Shown: positions 1 to 8,293, counted from the stretch's first letter. The stretch: 64,000 nt of DNA from Mesorhizobium neociceri (GCF_013520985.1 NZ_JACDTY010000003.1:124001-188000), one strand, 5' to 3'. The notes: generated from the letters alone by a model not told the origin. Numbers and translations are program-made.

Positions 1-390
1 CTCACCGGCCTCGAATGGGCAGCGGCAAACACCGTCTGCGAGGCATTGGTGACGGCCGCCGGCGACACGCCGTTCCTGTCGGCCGATCTGGTCGCGAGGC
101 TGGCCGCCGCCGCAGCCAGTCGGCCGGGCTCGATCGCGGTTGCCAGTTCCAGCGGCCGGCGGCATCCGACCTTCGCGCTATGGCCGCTCGGACTGCGCCA
201 GGCCTTGCGCCATTTCCTGGTCGACGAGGACAACAGGCGGGTCTCCGCCTTCATCGAACGCCATGACTTTGTCGAGGTGGAGTTTCCCTTGTCCGCTCTT
301 GGCGGCGGTGAGATCGACCCGTTCTTCAACATCAATGTTGCTGACGATCTTGCGGTGGCCGAACGTCTGTTGCAGAGCATCGGGCCATGA
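1..390 (+). CDS. mobA: Molybdenum cofactor guanylyltransferase MobA, C-terminal part (5' end outside window)
   Basis: The frame is open from the first base and ends in TGA at 388-390, giving 129 visible residues. The visible segment includes DTPFLSADLV, the PADTPF-like motif of MobA nucleotidyltransferases, then a region typical of the C-terminal half ending in FFNINVADDLAVAERLL, which matches the N-(I/V)-N-(T/S)-P-x-D-L closing element of the family. MobA transfers GMP from GTP to molybdopterin to make the guanine dinucleotide cofactor in the cytoplasm. Its stop overlaps the mobB start by 4 bases (ATGA), so the two genes are almost certainly translationally coupled. Only the start and the nucleotide-binding N-terminus are missing. 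Confidence 0.85.
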   Translation, partial: LTGLEWAAANTVCEALVTAAGDTPFLSADLVARLAAAAASRPGSIAVASSSGRRHPTFALWPLGLRQALRHFLVDEDNRRVSAFIERHDFVEVEFPLSALGGGEIDPFFNINVADDLAVAERLLQSIGP

Positions 391-890
391 ACATCTTCGG
401 CATCACCGGCTGGAAGAATTCCGGCAAGACCACACTGACCGAGAAACTGGTCACCGAACTCGTCCGGCGCGGCTGGACGGTGTCGACGGTCAAACACGCC
501 CACCATGAGTTCGACATCGACAAGCCGGGCGCCGACTCCTTTCGCCACCGCCAGGCGGGCGCCACCGAGGTCGCTGTGGTGTCGGGCACACGCTGGGCGC
601 TGATGCACGAATTGCGCGGCGAGGACGAGCCAATGCTGGAGACGATCCTGTCGCGGTTGGCACCGTGCGACATCGTGCTGGTCGAAGGTTACAAGCGCGA
701 GGCGCACAAAAAGATCGAAACAAGGCGGCTGGAGGCGAAGGACCGGTCGCCGCTGTCGGCAAATGACGGGCATATCGTGGCGATTGCCGCCGACTTCGCG
801 GTCAGCGGCGAAAGCCTGCCCGTGTTCGATCTCAACGATGCCGGAGGGATAGCTGACTTCATCGAGCGCGCCACCAGCCTCAAACCTTGA
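387..890 (+). CDS. mobB: Molybdopterin-guanine dinucleotide biosynthesis adaptor protein MobB
   Basis: 167 residues, the usual MobB length. The protein opens with GITGWKNSGKTTLTEKLV, a P-loop (Walker A, GxxxSGKTT) near residues 5-18, followed by the conserved VKHAHHEFDIDKPGADS region (around residues 35-50) and the HRQAGATEV and LVEGYKREAHKKIE motifs characteristic of MobB. MobB is a GTP-binding partner of MobA that supports guanine dinucleotide attachment to molybdopterin. The ATG overlaps the mobA TGA. moaC and moeA, other cofactor genes, occur 45 kb away in this window. A weak hairpin with a short T run lies about 90 bases downstream. Confidence 0.92.
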   Translation: MNIFGITGWKNSGKTTLTEKLVTELVRRGWTVSTVKHAHHEFDIDKPGADSFRHRQAGATEVAVVSGTRWALMHELRGEDEPMLETILSRLAPCDIVLVEGYKREAHKKIETRRLEAKDRSPLSANDGHIVAIAADFAVSGESLPVFDLNDAGGIADFIERATSLKP

Positions 891-979
891 GGCCCCTGCC
901 TGAGCCCGGTTCAGCCGCTCTCTTCAGCGGTTGCATTGTCTAACCCGGCGTCAGCATCGGCTGGACCCGCAAATCCCGC

Positions 980-1004
980 AAGCAACGGTTTTACAGTTGC
1001 TTTT
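980..1004 (+). terminator. Possible terminator of mobAB
   Basis: AAGCAAC (980-986) and GTTGCTT (996-1002) can pair around a 9-base loop, and the 3' arm runs into TTTT. The stem is only 7 bp and AT-containing, so this is a weak candidate. It lies in the 216-base gap between mobB and the next gene, which holds no convincing ORF. Confidence 0.35.
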
Positions 1005-1106
1005 CTCCCGAAAACAGTGGGAGTATCGCGCCAGCGGGCGGTCAAAAGCACCGCCCCACAGAGCCGTTTCGGAACGACGGCCGGGAGCCATAAAGAGAGG
1101 ACTATC

Positions 1107-1892
1107 ATGCGTATTGCACTGCGTATCGCGCTCGCCGCATCGGCTGCGCTGCTGACGCTCGGCGTCGCCCAAGCTCAGGAAACGACCCTGAGAATCGGCA
1201 CTGAAGGCGCCTACCCCCCATTCAACAATTTGACCTCCGACGGCCAGCTCGTCGGCTTCGACATCGACATCGCCAAGGCGCTCTGCGACGAGATGAAGGT
1301 CAAATGCACCTTCGTTGCCCAGGATTGGGACGGCATCATCCCGGCGCTGCAGGCCGGCAAGTTCGACGCCATCGTCGCCTCGATGTCGATCACGCCGGAG
1401 CGTCAGGAAAAGGTCGACTTCTCGCATAAATACTACAACACCCCCTCGGCGCTGGCGGTGCCAAAAGATTCAACCCTCAAGGGCGTGACCAAGGAAGACC
1501 TCGCCGGCAAGACCATCGGCGTCGCAACCACGACGACGCATTTCAATTATGCCTCGAAGACCTATACGGACAGCACGGTCAAGGGCTATCCGAGCAGCCC
1601 AGAAGAGCAGGCCGATCTCGCCAATGGCCGTCTCGACGCGATCGAGGACGATATCGTCGTGTTGCAGCAGTTCCTGGATTCGCCTGATGGCGCCTGCTGC
1701 AAGATTCTCGGCCAGCCCTCGCCGCAGCCAGTCGAAATCTTTGGACCGGGCGCCGGCATCGCCGTGCGCAAGGGCGAGACGGATCTGGTCAACAAGCTCA
1801 ACAGCGCCATCGACGCCATCCGCGCCAACGGAAAGTACAAGGAAATCAACGACAAATACTTCAAGTTCGACGTCTTCGGCGCTGAGTCCTGA
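1107..1892 (+). CDS. Polar amino-acid ABC transporter, periplasmic substrate-binding protein (Lys/Arg/Orn-binding type)
   Basis: 261 residues from the ATG at 1107, chosen over the in-frame start at 936 because a signal peptide begins exactly there (MRIALRIALAASAALL...GVAQA, cleavage near residue 24) and a purine-rich ribosome site (AAAGAGAGGA) sits just upstream. The mature part begins TLRIGTEGAYPPFN and has GFDIDIAKALCDEM, the family 3 solute-binding fold of HisJ/ArgT proteins, plus SMSITPERQEKVDFS, the classical signature. It binds a polar amino acid in the periplasm and delivers it to the two permeases encoded next. A strong hairpin separates it from the permease genes, a common arrangement that raises binding-protein mRNA. 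The precise ligand cannot be read from sequence. Confidence 0.9.
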   Translation: MRIALRIALAASAALLTLGVAQAQETTLRIGTEGAYPPFNNLTSDGQLVGFDIDIAKALCDEMKVKCTFVAQDWDGIIPALQAGKFDAIVASMSITPERQEKVDFSHKYYNTPSALAVPKDSTLKGVTKEDLAGKTIGVATTTTHFNYASKTYTDSTVKGYPSSPEEQADLANGRLDAIEDDIVVLQQFLDSPDGACCKILGQPSPQPVEIFGPGAGIAVRKGETDLVNKLNSAIDAIRANGKYKEINDKYFKFDVFGAES

Positions 1893-1903
1893 TCGTCTGA
1901 AAC

Positions 1904-1938
1904 AAGGCGGCAGCAGGGGAAATTCCTCCTGCCGCCTT
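1904..1938 (+). promoter_or_regulatory. Intercistronic hairpin after the binding-protein gene
   Basis: AAGGCGGCAG (1904-1913) is the exact reverse complement of CTGCCGCCTT (1929-1938). The stem can extend inward past one mismatch. There is no T run after it. It lies between the binding protein and permease genes and probably stabilises the upstream mRNA or attenuates read-through, giving more binding protein than permease. The role is inferred from position. Confidence 0.6.
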
Positions 1939-1975
1939 GGTCCATCGCTGACAGAAGTGGAGACAAGACCCGTCA

Positions 1976-2695
1976 ATGCCAAGCCAGAACATATGGATAC
2001 TTCTGAGTTGGGGACCCGATGGCTGGATTGACGATATTGCCTATGGCGCACTGGTCACCATCGCGCTTGCGCTGGCGACCCTGCCCATCGGCCTGACGAT
2101 CGGCTTTTTCGTCGCCTGGGCCAAACAATCCGAAGAACCGTCGCTGCGGCTGGCCGCCAATATCTACACCACGGTTTTCCGCGGCTTGCCGGAACTGGTG
2201 ACGCTGTTCCTGTTTTTCTTCGGCGTACCAATTCTGCTGCAGCATCTCGTGCGATATTTCCGGCCCGACGCGACTATCGACGTCAACAGCTTCGTCGCCG
2301 GCATGATCGTGCTGTCTCTGATCTTTTCATCCTATGCCAGCGAGGTGTTTCTTTCAGCCTTTCGCGCCATTCCGAAAGGTCAGTATGAGGGCGGCTATGC
2401 CATCGGCCTGTCGAACTGGCTGACCATGCGCAAGGTGATCTTGCCGCAACTCCTTCGCATTGCGTTTCCCGGACTTGAGAACTGCTGGCTTAGCCTGCTC
2501 AAGGATACATCGCTCGTGTCGGTCGTCGGCCTCGCCGAGACGCTGCGCAATGCCTACACTGCTGCCCGCGTCACCAAGCACGCTTTCCTGTTCTATGGCG
2601 TTGCGGCCCTGGTCTTCCTTGGTCTGGCTGTCGTTTCATCCTTTGCCACCAGCGCGATCCTGCGCTCGCTCGGCAAGCGAGAGGCACAACGATGA
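1976..2695 (+). CDS. Amino-acid ABC transporter permease (HisQ/ArtQ type)
   Basis: 239 residues, a normal length for this family, with about five hydrophobic spans. Near residues 140-165 it has the EAA motif region (GQYEGGYAIGLSNWLTMRKVILPQ), where the cytoplasmic loop contacts the ATPase. The N-terminal FRGLPELVTLFLFFF stretch is the typical polar-amino-acid permease motif (TIGR01726-like). It forms half of the inner membrane channel with the product of the next gene; their reading frames overlap by 4 bases (ATGA). An ATP-binding subunit gene is not found in this neighbourhood. Confidence 0.9.
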   Translation: MPSQNIWILLSWGPDGWIDDIAYGALVTIALALATLPIGLTIGFFVAWAKQSEEPSLRLAANIYTTVFRGLPELVTLFLFFFGVPILLQHLVRYFRPDATIDVNSFVAGMIVLSLIFSSYASEVFLSAFRAIPKGQYEGGYAIGLSNWLTMRKVILPQLLRIAFPGLENCWLSLLKDTSLVSVVGLAETLRNAYTAARVTKHAFLFYGVAALVFLGLAVVSSFATSAILRSLGKREAQR

Positions 2696-3513
2696 GCGTC
2701 ACCGCCGCCTTGGCCGAACGGCCGCCGCCACGGGCGCGCGGCTGGCCGCGCAGCCGCGTCATCGGCTATGCGATGGTCGGTTTCTGGATCCTGTTCGGCC
2801 TCGGCATCGTCGCTTATCTGATCTTTGCCTGGAACGCCGACTTCTTCGCCAAATATGCCCCGGCCTATCTGAAAGGCCTTCAAACCACGCTGTTGCTGGT
2901 CTGCATATCGATGGTGCTCGGAGCGATCCTGTCCGTGCCGGTCGCTTATGGGCGCATGTCCAGCAACCGGATCCTGTCCGGCCTCGCCTATTGCTATGTC
3001 TACTTCTTCCGCGGCACGCCGCTGCTGGTCCAGACCTATCTGGTCTACTACGGACTGGGATCGTTCAGGGCTGAGCTTCAAACGGTTGGCCTCTGGGATT
3101 TTTTCAAAGACGCTTTCAATTGCGGTGTGTTTGCCTTCGCACTCAACACCGCCGCCTATCAGGCCGAAATCCTGCGCGGCGCCATCGAAAGCGTGCCAAG
3201 AGGCCAGTGGGAAGGTGCCGCCTCGCTTGGCCTGCACAAGTTGCAGACGCTGCGAAAGATCATCCTCCCGCAGGCGTTGATCGTCGCCTTGCGTCCCTAC
3301 GGCAACGAGTTGATCCTGATGGTCAAGGCCTCGGCAATCGTCGCCATCATCACCGTCTACGATTTGATGGGCCAGGCCAAGCTTGCCTTTGCCAACTCGT
3401 TCGACATCCAGGCCTATATCTGGGTCGCCCTTGTCTATCTGGTGATGGTCGAGATCTTGCGCCATGGCGTCGAATGGATCGAGCGGCGGATCACCATCCA
3501 TCTGAAGCGCTGA
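2692..3513 (+). CDS. Amino-acid ABC transporter permease (HisM type)
   Basis: 273 residues. After a basic N-terminus with RAR and SRV residues there is a first membrane span (about residues 22-44), then the core permease domain with FFRGTPLLVQTYLVYYGLG and the EAA loop PRGQWEGAASLGLHKLQT followed by ILPQALIVALRPYGNE. This is the HisM/OccM-like partner of the preceding permease, coupled by an ATGA overlap. Together with the binding protein at 1107 it makes an importer that still needs an ATPase encoded elsewhere. The following gene is a separate metabolic enzyme with its own leader of about 110 bases. Confidence 0.9.
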   Translation: MSVTAALAERPPPRARGWPRSRVIGYAMVGFWILFGLGIVAYLIFAWNADFFAKYAPAYLKGLQTTLLLVCISMVLGAILSVPVAYGRMSSNRILSGLAYCYVYFFRGTPLLVQTYLVYYGLGSFRAELQTVGLWDFFKDAFNCGVFAFALNTAAYQAEILRGAIESVPRGQWEGAASLGLHKLQTLRKIILPQALIVALRPYGNELILMVKASAIVAIITVYDLMGQAKLAFANSFDIQAYIWVALVYLVMVEILRHGVEWIERRITIHLKR

Positions 3514-3625
3514 CTGGCGTCGACCAGGCTGTACCAGTCGATCGGCTCATGCGCGTCTTGACGAATTGCGCGCAGAGCCTAGAGCTTGCGCGGACAACTT
3601 CCGCTTCCATCTGAAGGGCAAACCT

Positions 3626-4495
3626 ATGGCATCTGTGGCATTTCTCGGTCTTGGCGTGATGGGCTATCCCATGGCCGGGCACCTCAGGAACAAAGGCGGC
3701 CACAGCGTCACCGTCTACAACCGCACCGCTGCCAAAGCCGAGCAATGGGTGGCCCAGCATGGCGGCAAACTCGCCGTGACACCGGCCGAGGCGGCCGAGG
3801 GCAAGGATTTCGTCTTCTCCTGCGTCGGCAATGATGACGATCTGCGCTCGGTGACAATCGGGGCCAAGGGCGCCTTCGCCGCGATGAAGAATGGCTCGGT
3901 CTTTATCGACAACACCACCGCCTCGGCCGAGGTCGCGCGCGAATTGGCCGACGCCGCGCAAAAGGCTGGCTTCTCCTTCCTCGACGCGCCGGTCTCCGGC
4001 GGCCAGGCGGGGGCTGAAAACGGCGTGCTGACGGTGATGGTCGGCGGCGATCAGGCTGCCTTCGACAAGGCCAAGCCGGTCATCGACGCCTTTGCCCGCA
4101 TGGTCGGGCTGATGGGGCCGTCGGGCGCAGGCCAGCTCACCAAGATGATCAACCAGATCACCATCGCCGGGCTGGTGCAGGGCCTGGCCGAGGGCATCCA
4201 CTTCGGCAAGAAGGCCGGGCTCGACATCGAAAAGGTCATCGAGGTGATCTCCAAGGGGGCGGCCGGTTCCTGGCAGATGGAGAACCGTCACAAGACGATG
4301 AATGCCGGGAAATATGATTTCGGCTTCGCCGTCGACTGGATGCGCAAGGATCTCGGCATCTGCCTCGATGAAGCCGACCGCAATGGCGCCAGACTGCCGG
4401 TGACCGCACTCGTCGACCAGTTCTACAAGGATGTACAGGCGATGGGCGGCAAGCGCTGGGATACGTCTTCCTTGCTGGCGCGCCTGGAGAAATAG
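3626..4495 (+). CDS. NAD(P)-dependent oxidoreductase of the 3-hydroxyisobutyrate dehydrogenase / tartronate semialdehyde reductase family
   Basis: 289 residues from the ATG at 3626, which places the Rossmann motif FLGLGVMGYPMAGHL directly at the N-terminus as the family requires; the longer in-frame start at 3566 would add unconserved residues. Other family signatures are DAPVSGGQAGAENGVL (substrate-binding loop, about residues 120-135) and GQLTKMINQ, which carries the catalytic lysine (about residue 172). The C-terminal helical domain has MRKDLGICLDEAD. The enzyme would oxidise or reduce a beta-hydroxyacid; the actual substrate is not readable. Position after an amino-acid importer fits a role in amino-acid breakdown, but this is inference. 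Confidence 0.88.
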   Translation: MASVAFLGLGVMGYPMAGHLRNKGGHSVTVYNRTAAKAEQWVAQHGGKLAVTPAEAAEGKDFVFSCVGNDDDLRSVTIGAKGAFAAMKNGSVFIDNTTASAEVARELADAAQKAGFSFLDAPVSGGQAGAENGVLTVMVGGDQAAFDKAKPVIDAFARMVGLMGPSGAGQLTKMINQITIAGLVQGLAEGIHFGKKAGLDIEKVIEVISKGAAGSWQMENRHKTMNAGKYDFGFAVDWMRKDLGICLDEADRNGARLPVTALVDQFYKDVQAMGGKRWDTSSLLARLEK

Positions 4496-4502
4496 GCTGG
4501 GG

Positions 4503-5207
4503 ATGGCCGAGCTTTTGCCCCAGTCGAGCGCCGACGACATCGTCGCCCATTTGCGGTCGATCGGTTCGGAGGACAATCGCCGCGGCATGCTGCGCTATGG
4601 CATCAAGATCGAGCGGGCGCTTGGCATTTCGCATGGCATGCAGCGGCAGATCGCCAAAAAGATCAAGCGCAACCACGAACGCGCGTTCGAGCTCTGGCAG
4701 AGCGGCATCATGGAGGCGCAGTTCATCGCCTCCGTCACGGCCGACCCGAAGCGCTTTTCCGCAGCGAATGCAAGGCAATGGGCGGCATCCTTCGATTCCT
4801 GGGATATCGTTGACGGCGTCTCCGATCTCTTCGTCGACACCGATGCCTGGAAGGAACTGATCGAGGAGTTCGCAGCGGACGAGCGGGAGTTCGTTCGACG
4901 CACGGCCTTTGCCATGATTGCCTGGTCCGTCGTTCATCGGAAGCAGGAGCCGGTTGCGACCTTCCTCGGCTTCCTGCCGATCATTGAAGCGCATGCCACC
5001 GACAGCCGCAATTTCGTGAAGAAGGCCGTAAACTGGGCGCTTCGTTCGATCGGCAAGCGCTCGATGCAGATGCACGGCGCTGCCCTTGCCATGGCGCAAA
5101 AGCTCGCTACGTCCCCGGACAAGACGGCGCGCTGGATCGGCAAGGACGCCGTACGGGAACTGACCAATGACAAGATCATCGAGCGGATCGCCGCCAGAAA
5201 AGCCTGA
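4503..5207 (+). CDS. DNA alkylation repeat (AlkD-like HEAT-repeat) protein
   Basis: 234 residues from the ATG at 4503, 8 bases after the stop of the previous gene. The sequence is all alpha, with repeated helical pairs, and contains KIERALGISHGMQRQIAKKIK, WDIVDGVSDLFVDTDAW, and NFVKKAVNWALRSIGKRS, the WALR..GKR element typical of PF08713 proteins. AlkD members bind DNA and excise N3- or N7-alkylpurines without base flipping; many bacterial relatives of this shorter rhizobial type have not been tested. The last 41 bases overlap the following acetyltransferase gene in another frame, suggesting coupled expression. Confidence 0.8.
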   Translation: MAELLPQSSADDIVAHLRSIGSEDNRRGMLRYGIKIERALGISHGMQRQIAKKIKRNHERAFELWQSGIMEAQFIASVTADPKRFSAANARQWAASFDSWDIVDGVSDLFVDTDAWKELIEEFAADEREFVRRTAFAMIAWSVVHRKQEPVATFLGFLPIIEAHATDSRNFVKKAVNWALRSIGKRSMQMHGAALAMAQKLATSPDKTARWIGKDAVRELTNDKIIERIAARKA

Positions 5208-5751
5208 CCTGGGCAAACTCCGGTTCACCGCGGTGACGCGAAAGACGCGCGCCGATTTCGAGGGCCTCTTCGAAGCGCCGGGCGGTCCGAAATATTGCTG
5301 GTGCATGGCCTGGCGGCCCCTGCCCGGCCGCCGCGAACAGGTTCAGCACGCTGAGTTGAAACGGGCCATGATGGCGCTCGTCGAGGCTGGCACGCCGGTC
5401 GGCATTCTTGCCGAGCTCGATGGCAAGACCGTCGGCTGGTGCTCGGTCGCGCCGCGCCAGACCTACCGCAAGCTGTCGCCGCAACAGGATGATGGCGAGA
5501 CCGGCATCTGGTCGATCGTCTGCTTCTATGTGCCGAGGGCGCTGCGCGGCAGCGGGCTGGCGGTCGCCCTGCTCGACGCTGCCATCGATCACGCCTTTGC
5601 CAAGGGCGCCAGGACGATCGAGGCCTACCCGGTCGACGAGGCATCGCCAAGCTATCGTTTCATGGGGTTTCGCGACATGTTCGACGCCCGCGGGTTCCAT
5701 GAGATCGGCATGGCCGGCTCTCGCAGACATGTGATGCGGCTCGAGCGTTGA
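5167..5751 (+). CDS. GNAT family N-acetyltransferase
   Basis: 194 residues. The ATG at 5167 lies inside the end of the AlkD-like gene; no later ATG precedes the conserved part starting KPDLGKLRFTAVT. The fold's acetyl-CoA region is FYVPRALRGSGLAVALLDAAIDHA (about residues 118-142), a variant of R/Q-x-x-G-x-G/A, and the C-terminal beta element is PSYRFMGFRDMFDARGF. An early CWCMAWRPLPG stretch is typical of a GNAT subgroup found in actinobacteria and rhizobia. The acceptor substrate is unknown. Confidence 0.82.
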   Translation: MTRSSSGSPPEKPDLGKLRFTAVTRKTRADFEGLFEAPGGPKYCWCMAWRPLPGRREQVQHAELKRAMMALVEAGTPVGILAELDGKTVGWCSVAPRQTYRKLSPQQDDGETGIWSIVCFYVPRALRGSGLAVALLDAAIDHAFAKGARTIEAYPVDEASPSYRFMGFRDMFDARGFHEIGMAGSRRHVMRLER

Positions 5752-5797
5752 CGCCGTTGTCCACGGCGTCTTTACTCCTTCACGAAGGAAGCGGCCA

Positions 5798-6367
5798 ATG
5801 AGCAAATATCTCCGATCGAGCTTGGCGCTTGCGGCCGCGTTGTTGGTGTCCGCCACTACCAATGCTTCGGGCCAAACCGCGCACATCTTCTGGAAGGATC
5901 TGCGGCCGGCGACGCAGGCGGTTGCCGAAGATGCCGGCCTGCCGATGATCGCGGCAAAACTGCCCGATCATGGCGAGACGCTGTCGCTCAACCTGCAGGA
6001 CAAGACCGTACAATTAGCCGGCTATGCATTTCCGGTCGACCGCGACGGCGACCTCGTCTACCAGTTCCTGCTGGTGCCATGGACAGGCGCCTGCAGCCAC
6101 ATGCCGACGCCGCCGCCGAACCAGATCGTGCTGGTCACGCCGGCCCATCCCTACAAGATGTCGCAGGCCTATGAGGCGGTTGCCGTGACCGGCGCCTTGC
6201 AGCCCGGCATGGAGAAGAGCCAGCTGTTCATTCTCGACGGCGTAAGCGTCATTCAGTCCGGCTATACCGTGCGCAAGGCGGAGGTCGTGGCCGTCGACAA
6301 CGTGCCGGACACGATCACTCTGCCGGTCAACTCGCCCTGGACTTTCCTAAACAAAAAGAAGAACTAA
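5798..6367 (+). CDS. Exported DUF3299 domain protein
   Basis: 189 residues with a signal peptide (MSKYLRSSLALAAALLVSATTNASG, cleavage around residue 25). The mature part, from HIFWKDLRPAT, includes the segment AFPVDRDGDLVYQFLLVPW followed by TGACSHMPTPPPNQIV, which is the hallmark of DUF3299 proteins, small periplasmic or membrane-associated proteins with a CxHxPxPPPNQ loop. That loop suggests metal or cofactor binding, but no function is established to my knowledge. A good ribosome site (GGAAGCGG) precedes the ATG. It is convergent with the Lrp-family gene. Confidence 0.8.
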   Translation: MSKYLRSSLALAAALLVSATTNASGQTAHIFWKDLRPATQAVAEDAGLPMIAAKLPDHGETLSLNLQDKTVQLAGYAFPVDRDGDLVYQFLLVPWTGACSHMPTPPPNQIVLVTPAHPYKMSQAYEAVAVTGALQPGMEKSQLFILDGVSVIQSGYTVRKAEVVAVDNVPDTITLPVNSPWTFLNKKKN

Positions 6368-6378
6368 CGGGTTTAGCC

Positions 6379-6870
6379 TCAAGCCGCGTTGGCGCCTGAT
6401 TCCTTGTCCAGCACCATGTAGTCGAGCGGCATTTCGGTCGTGTACTTGATCTGCTCCATGGCGAAGGACGACGACACGTCGCGGATTTCTATCTTGGCGA
6501 TCAGCCGCTTGTAGAAGGCGTCATAGGCAGCGATGTCGGGCACCACCACGCGCAGGAGATAGTCGACGTCGCCGCTCATGCGGTAGAATTCGACCACTTC
6601 GGGAAATTCCTGGATCACCTCGGAGAAGCGGCGCAGCCATTCATGGCTGTGCGAATTGGTGCGGATCGACACGAAGACGGTGACGCGCACATTGACCTTC
6701 TCGTGGTCAAGGATGGCAACGCGCCGCTTGATGACGCCCTCTTCCTCGAGCTTCTGGATCCGGCGCCAGCAGGGCGTGGTCGACAGGCCGACTTTCTTGG
6801 CGACATCGGCAACCGCGAGCGTGGCGTCCTCCTGCAGGAGGCGGAGAATTTTTCTGTCGAGGCGATCCAT
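6379..6870 (-). CDS. Lrp/AsnC family transcriptional regulator
   Basis: 163 residues. The N-terminal winged helix-turn-helix is DRKILRLLQEDATLAVADVAKKVGLSTTPCWRRIQKLE (residues 4-42 in pieces), with recognition helix SLSTTPCWRR-like as in Lrp. The C-terminal RAM (ligand-sensing) domain includes FSEVIQEFPEVVEFYRMSGDVDYLLRV and ends in YTTEMPLDYM. Such proteins bind amino acids and form octamers or dimers on palindromic AT-rich sites. A perfect 12-bp palindrome 100 bases upstream of the start may be its own operator. The effector is not known. Confidence 0.92.
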   Translation of the reverse strand: MDRLDRKILRLLQEDATLAVADVAKKVGLSTTPCWRRIQKLEEEGVIKRRVAILDHEKVNVRVTVFVSIRTNSHSHEWLRRFSEVIQEFPEVVEFYRMSGDVDYLLRVVVPDIAAYDAFYKRLIAKIEIRDVSSSFAMEQIKYTTEMPLDYMVLDKESGANAA

Positions 6871-6970
6871 TGAGGTGCTCCCTGGTGCAGGCCGCGTTCC
6901 CTCGGGCGCGGCGCGCTTTGGGAATAGATTGGCTATACTCCCTCTTATTTCGGCCTTTCACAAGAAAGAA

Positions 6971-6982
6971 ATTCTGCAGAAT
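6971..6982. promoter_or_regulatory. Perfect 12-bp palindrome upstream of the lrp-type gene
   Basis: ATTCTGCAGAAT reads the same on both strands. It lies in the 144-base gap between the Lrp-type gene (starts 6870, minus) and the UDG-family gene (ends 7015, minus), about 100 bases before the regulator's start codon. Lrp-family proteins usually autoregulate through AT-flanked palindromes, so this is a plausible operator. No promoter was established. Confidence 0.4.
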
Positions 6983-7014
6983 GGCACAAAAGCGAGTGAT
7001 ATCTTGCTTAAAGC

Positions 7015-7632
7015 TTAAGCAATGCGATAGCGGATTTCCGATCTCAGGAACGGCAGCAAATCCATTTCAAACCATGGATTCTGCTTCAACCATCCTGAGT
7101 TGCGCCATGACGGATGCGGCAGTGGCAGCACTTTCAGGCTGGCCGGCGTATCCCAGATGGCGCGCCAGTCCCTCACTGTTTCGGTCAGCGAGGCGCGCTG
7201 CGCCGCGACCATGTGCCAGGACTGCGCGTAGGAGCCGATGGTCAGAACGAGATCGATCTGCGGCATCAGCGCCATCAGCGGGGCGCGCCAGGCCGGCGCG
7301 CATTCGCGGCGCGGCTGCAGGTCGCCGCCCTTGGCGTCCTGGCCGGGAAAGCAGAACCCCATCGGCACGATGGCGAATTTCTCCGTATCGTAGAATTCGT
7401 CCGTGCTGACGCCCAGCCAGCTTCGAAGCCGGTCGCCGGACGCGTCTGTGAACGGCATGCCGGACAAATGAACCTTGGTGCCCGGCGCCTGGCCGGCGAG
7501 CAGGATACGGGCGCTGGATGACGGCAGCAGCACCGGGCGCGGCTCATGCGGCAGCGGCCGGCCGACCGGATTGTCGACGCAGATGCGGCAGGCGCGGATC
7601 TTTGCCGTCAGGCGTTCAAGCTCCGCCTCCAT
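7015..7632 (-). CDS. Uracil-DNA glycosylase superfamily protein
   Basis: 205 residues. The motif ILLAGQAPGTKVHLSGMPFTDASGDRL (about residues 43-70) matches the GQ-x-P-G and FxxxSG-x-L pattern of UDG families 4/5; the second half has FCFPGQDAKGGDLQPRRECA and the closing LPLPHPSWRNSGWL, in which HPSxRN replaces the usual HPS loop. An early pair CRIC (residues 15-18) is what remains of the cysteine cluster that in family 4 enzymes binds an iron-sulfur centre; the full four-cysteine set is not evident. It probably removes uracil or another damaged base from DNA, or is a catalytically altered relative. It lies 1 base after the GST gene, so they share a transcript. Confidence 0.8.
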   Translation of the reverse strand: MEAELERLTAKIRACRICVDNPVGRPLPHEPRPVLLPSSSARILLAGQAPGTKVHLSGMPFTDASGDRLRSWLGVSTDEFYDTEKFAIVPMGFCFPGQDAKGGDLQPRRECAPAWRAPLMALMPQIDLVLTIGSYAQSWHMVAAQRASLTETVRDWRAIWDTPASLKVLPLPHPSWRNSGWLKQNPWFEMDLLPFLRSEIRYRIA

Positions 7633-7633
7633 C

Positions 7634-8245
7634 TCAGGCGGAAGCGCTCGGCCGGCTCGAGACGGCGCTGTACCAGCGCAGCACGTTGGCGCACTCGTCC
7701 GGTACCTTGATGCGCGCCGGTTTCATGAAGTCGATGGCGATCATCCCGGTGATATCGGCGATCGAATAGGCCTCGCCGGCGGCGAATTCCCGGTTTGCCA
7801 GTTCGGTGTCGAGCAAGCTCAGGAATTCGACCGCTTTCACCTTGTTGGCTTCGCCCCATTCGGGGACTTGCGGAATTTCCCACTCTTTCATCGCCGGATG
7901 GATATGGCGAAAGGCCTGAGCGACGCAGCTGAGCAGATTGAACTCCATGCGCCTTTGCCACATCTCGACCTTGGCCTTGCCGAGCGCGCCTTGCCCGAAC
8001 AGCTGCGGTTCGGGATGCAATTCCTCGAAATAGCGGCAGATGGCGACGGATTCGGTGATGATTGTGCCGTCGTCGAGCTCTAGCACCGGCAGCCGCCGCA
8101 GCGGGTTGCGTGAACTGACCGGCTCCTGCCTGTGACCCATTGCGCCCATGTCGACCGGCACAAGCGGCACCTCGATGCCCTTCTCGGCGAGGAAGACCCG
8201 GACACGCCGCGGATTGGGGGCGCGGCCACCGTCGAACAGTTTCAT
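7634..8245 (-). CDS. Glutathione S-transferase
   Basis: 203 residues, standard GST length. The N-terminal thioredoxin-like domain begins MKLFDGGRAPNPRRVRVFLAE and contains the cis-proline and glutathione-binding element RRLPVLELDDGTIITESVAICRYFEE (about residues 50-75). The C-terminal helical domain contains the N-capping box FAAGEAYSIADITGMIAIDFM. It catalyses glutathione conjugation or a related thiol reaction in the cytoplasm; the subclass is not obvious. It is the first gene of a two-gene unit with the UDG-family gene. Confidence 0.9.
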   Translation of the reverse strand: MKLFDGGRAPNPRRVRVFLAEKGIEVPLVPVDMGAMGHRQEPVSSRNPLRRLPVLELDDGTIITESVAICRYFEELHPEPQLFGQGALGKAKVEMWQRRMEFNLLSCVAQAFRHIHPAMKEWEIPQVPEWGEANKVKAVEFLSLLDTELANREFAAGEAYSIADITGMIAIDFMKPARIKVPDECANVLRWYSAVSSRPSASA

Positions 8246-8293
8246 CTCAATCCTCCCGATCTTGCCGACAGACTATAGGACACGGCGCGCTCC

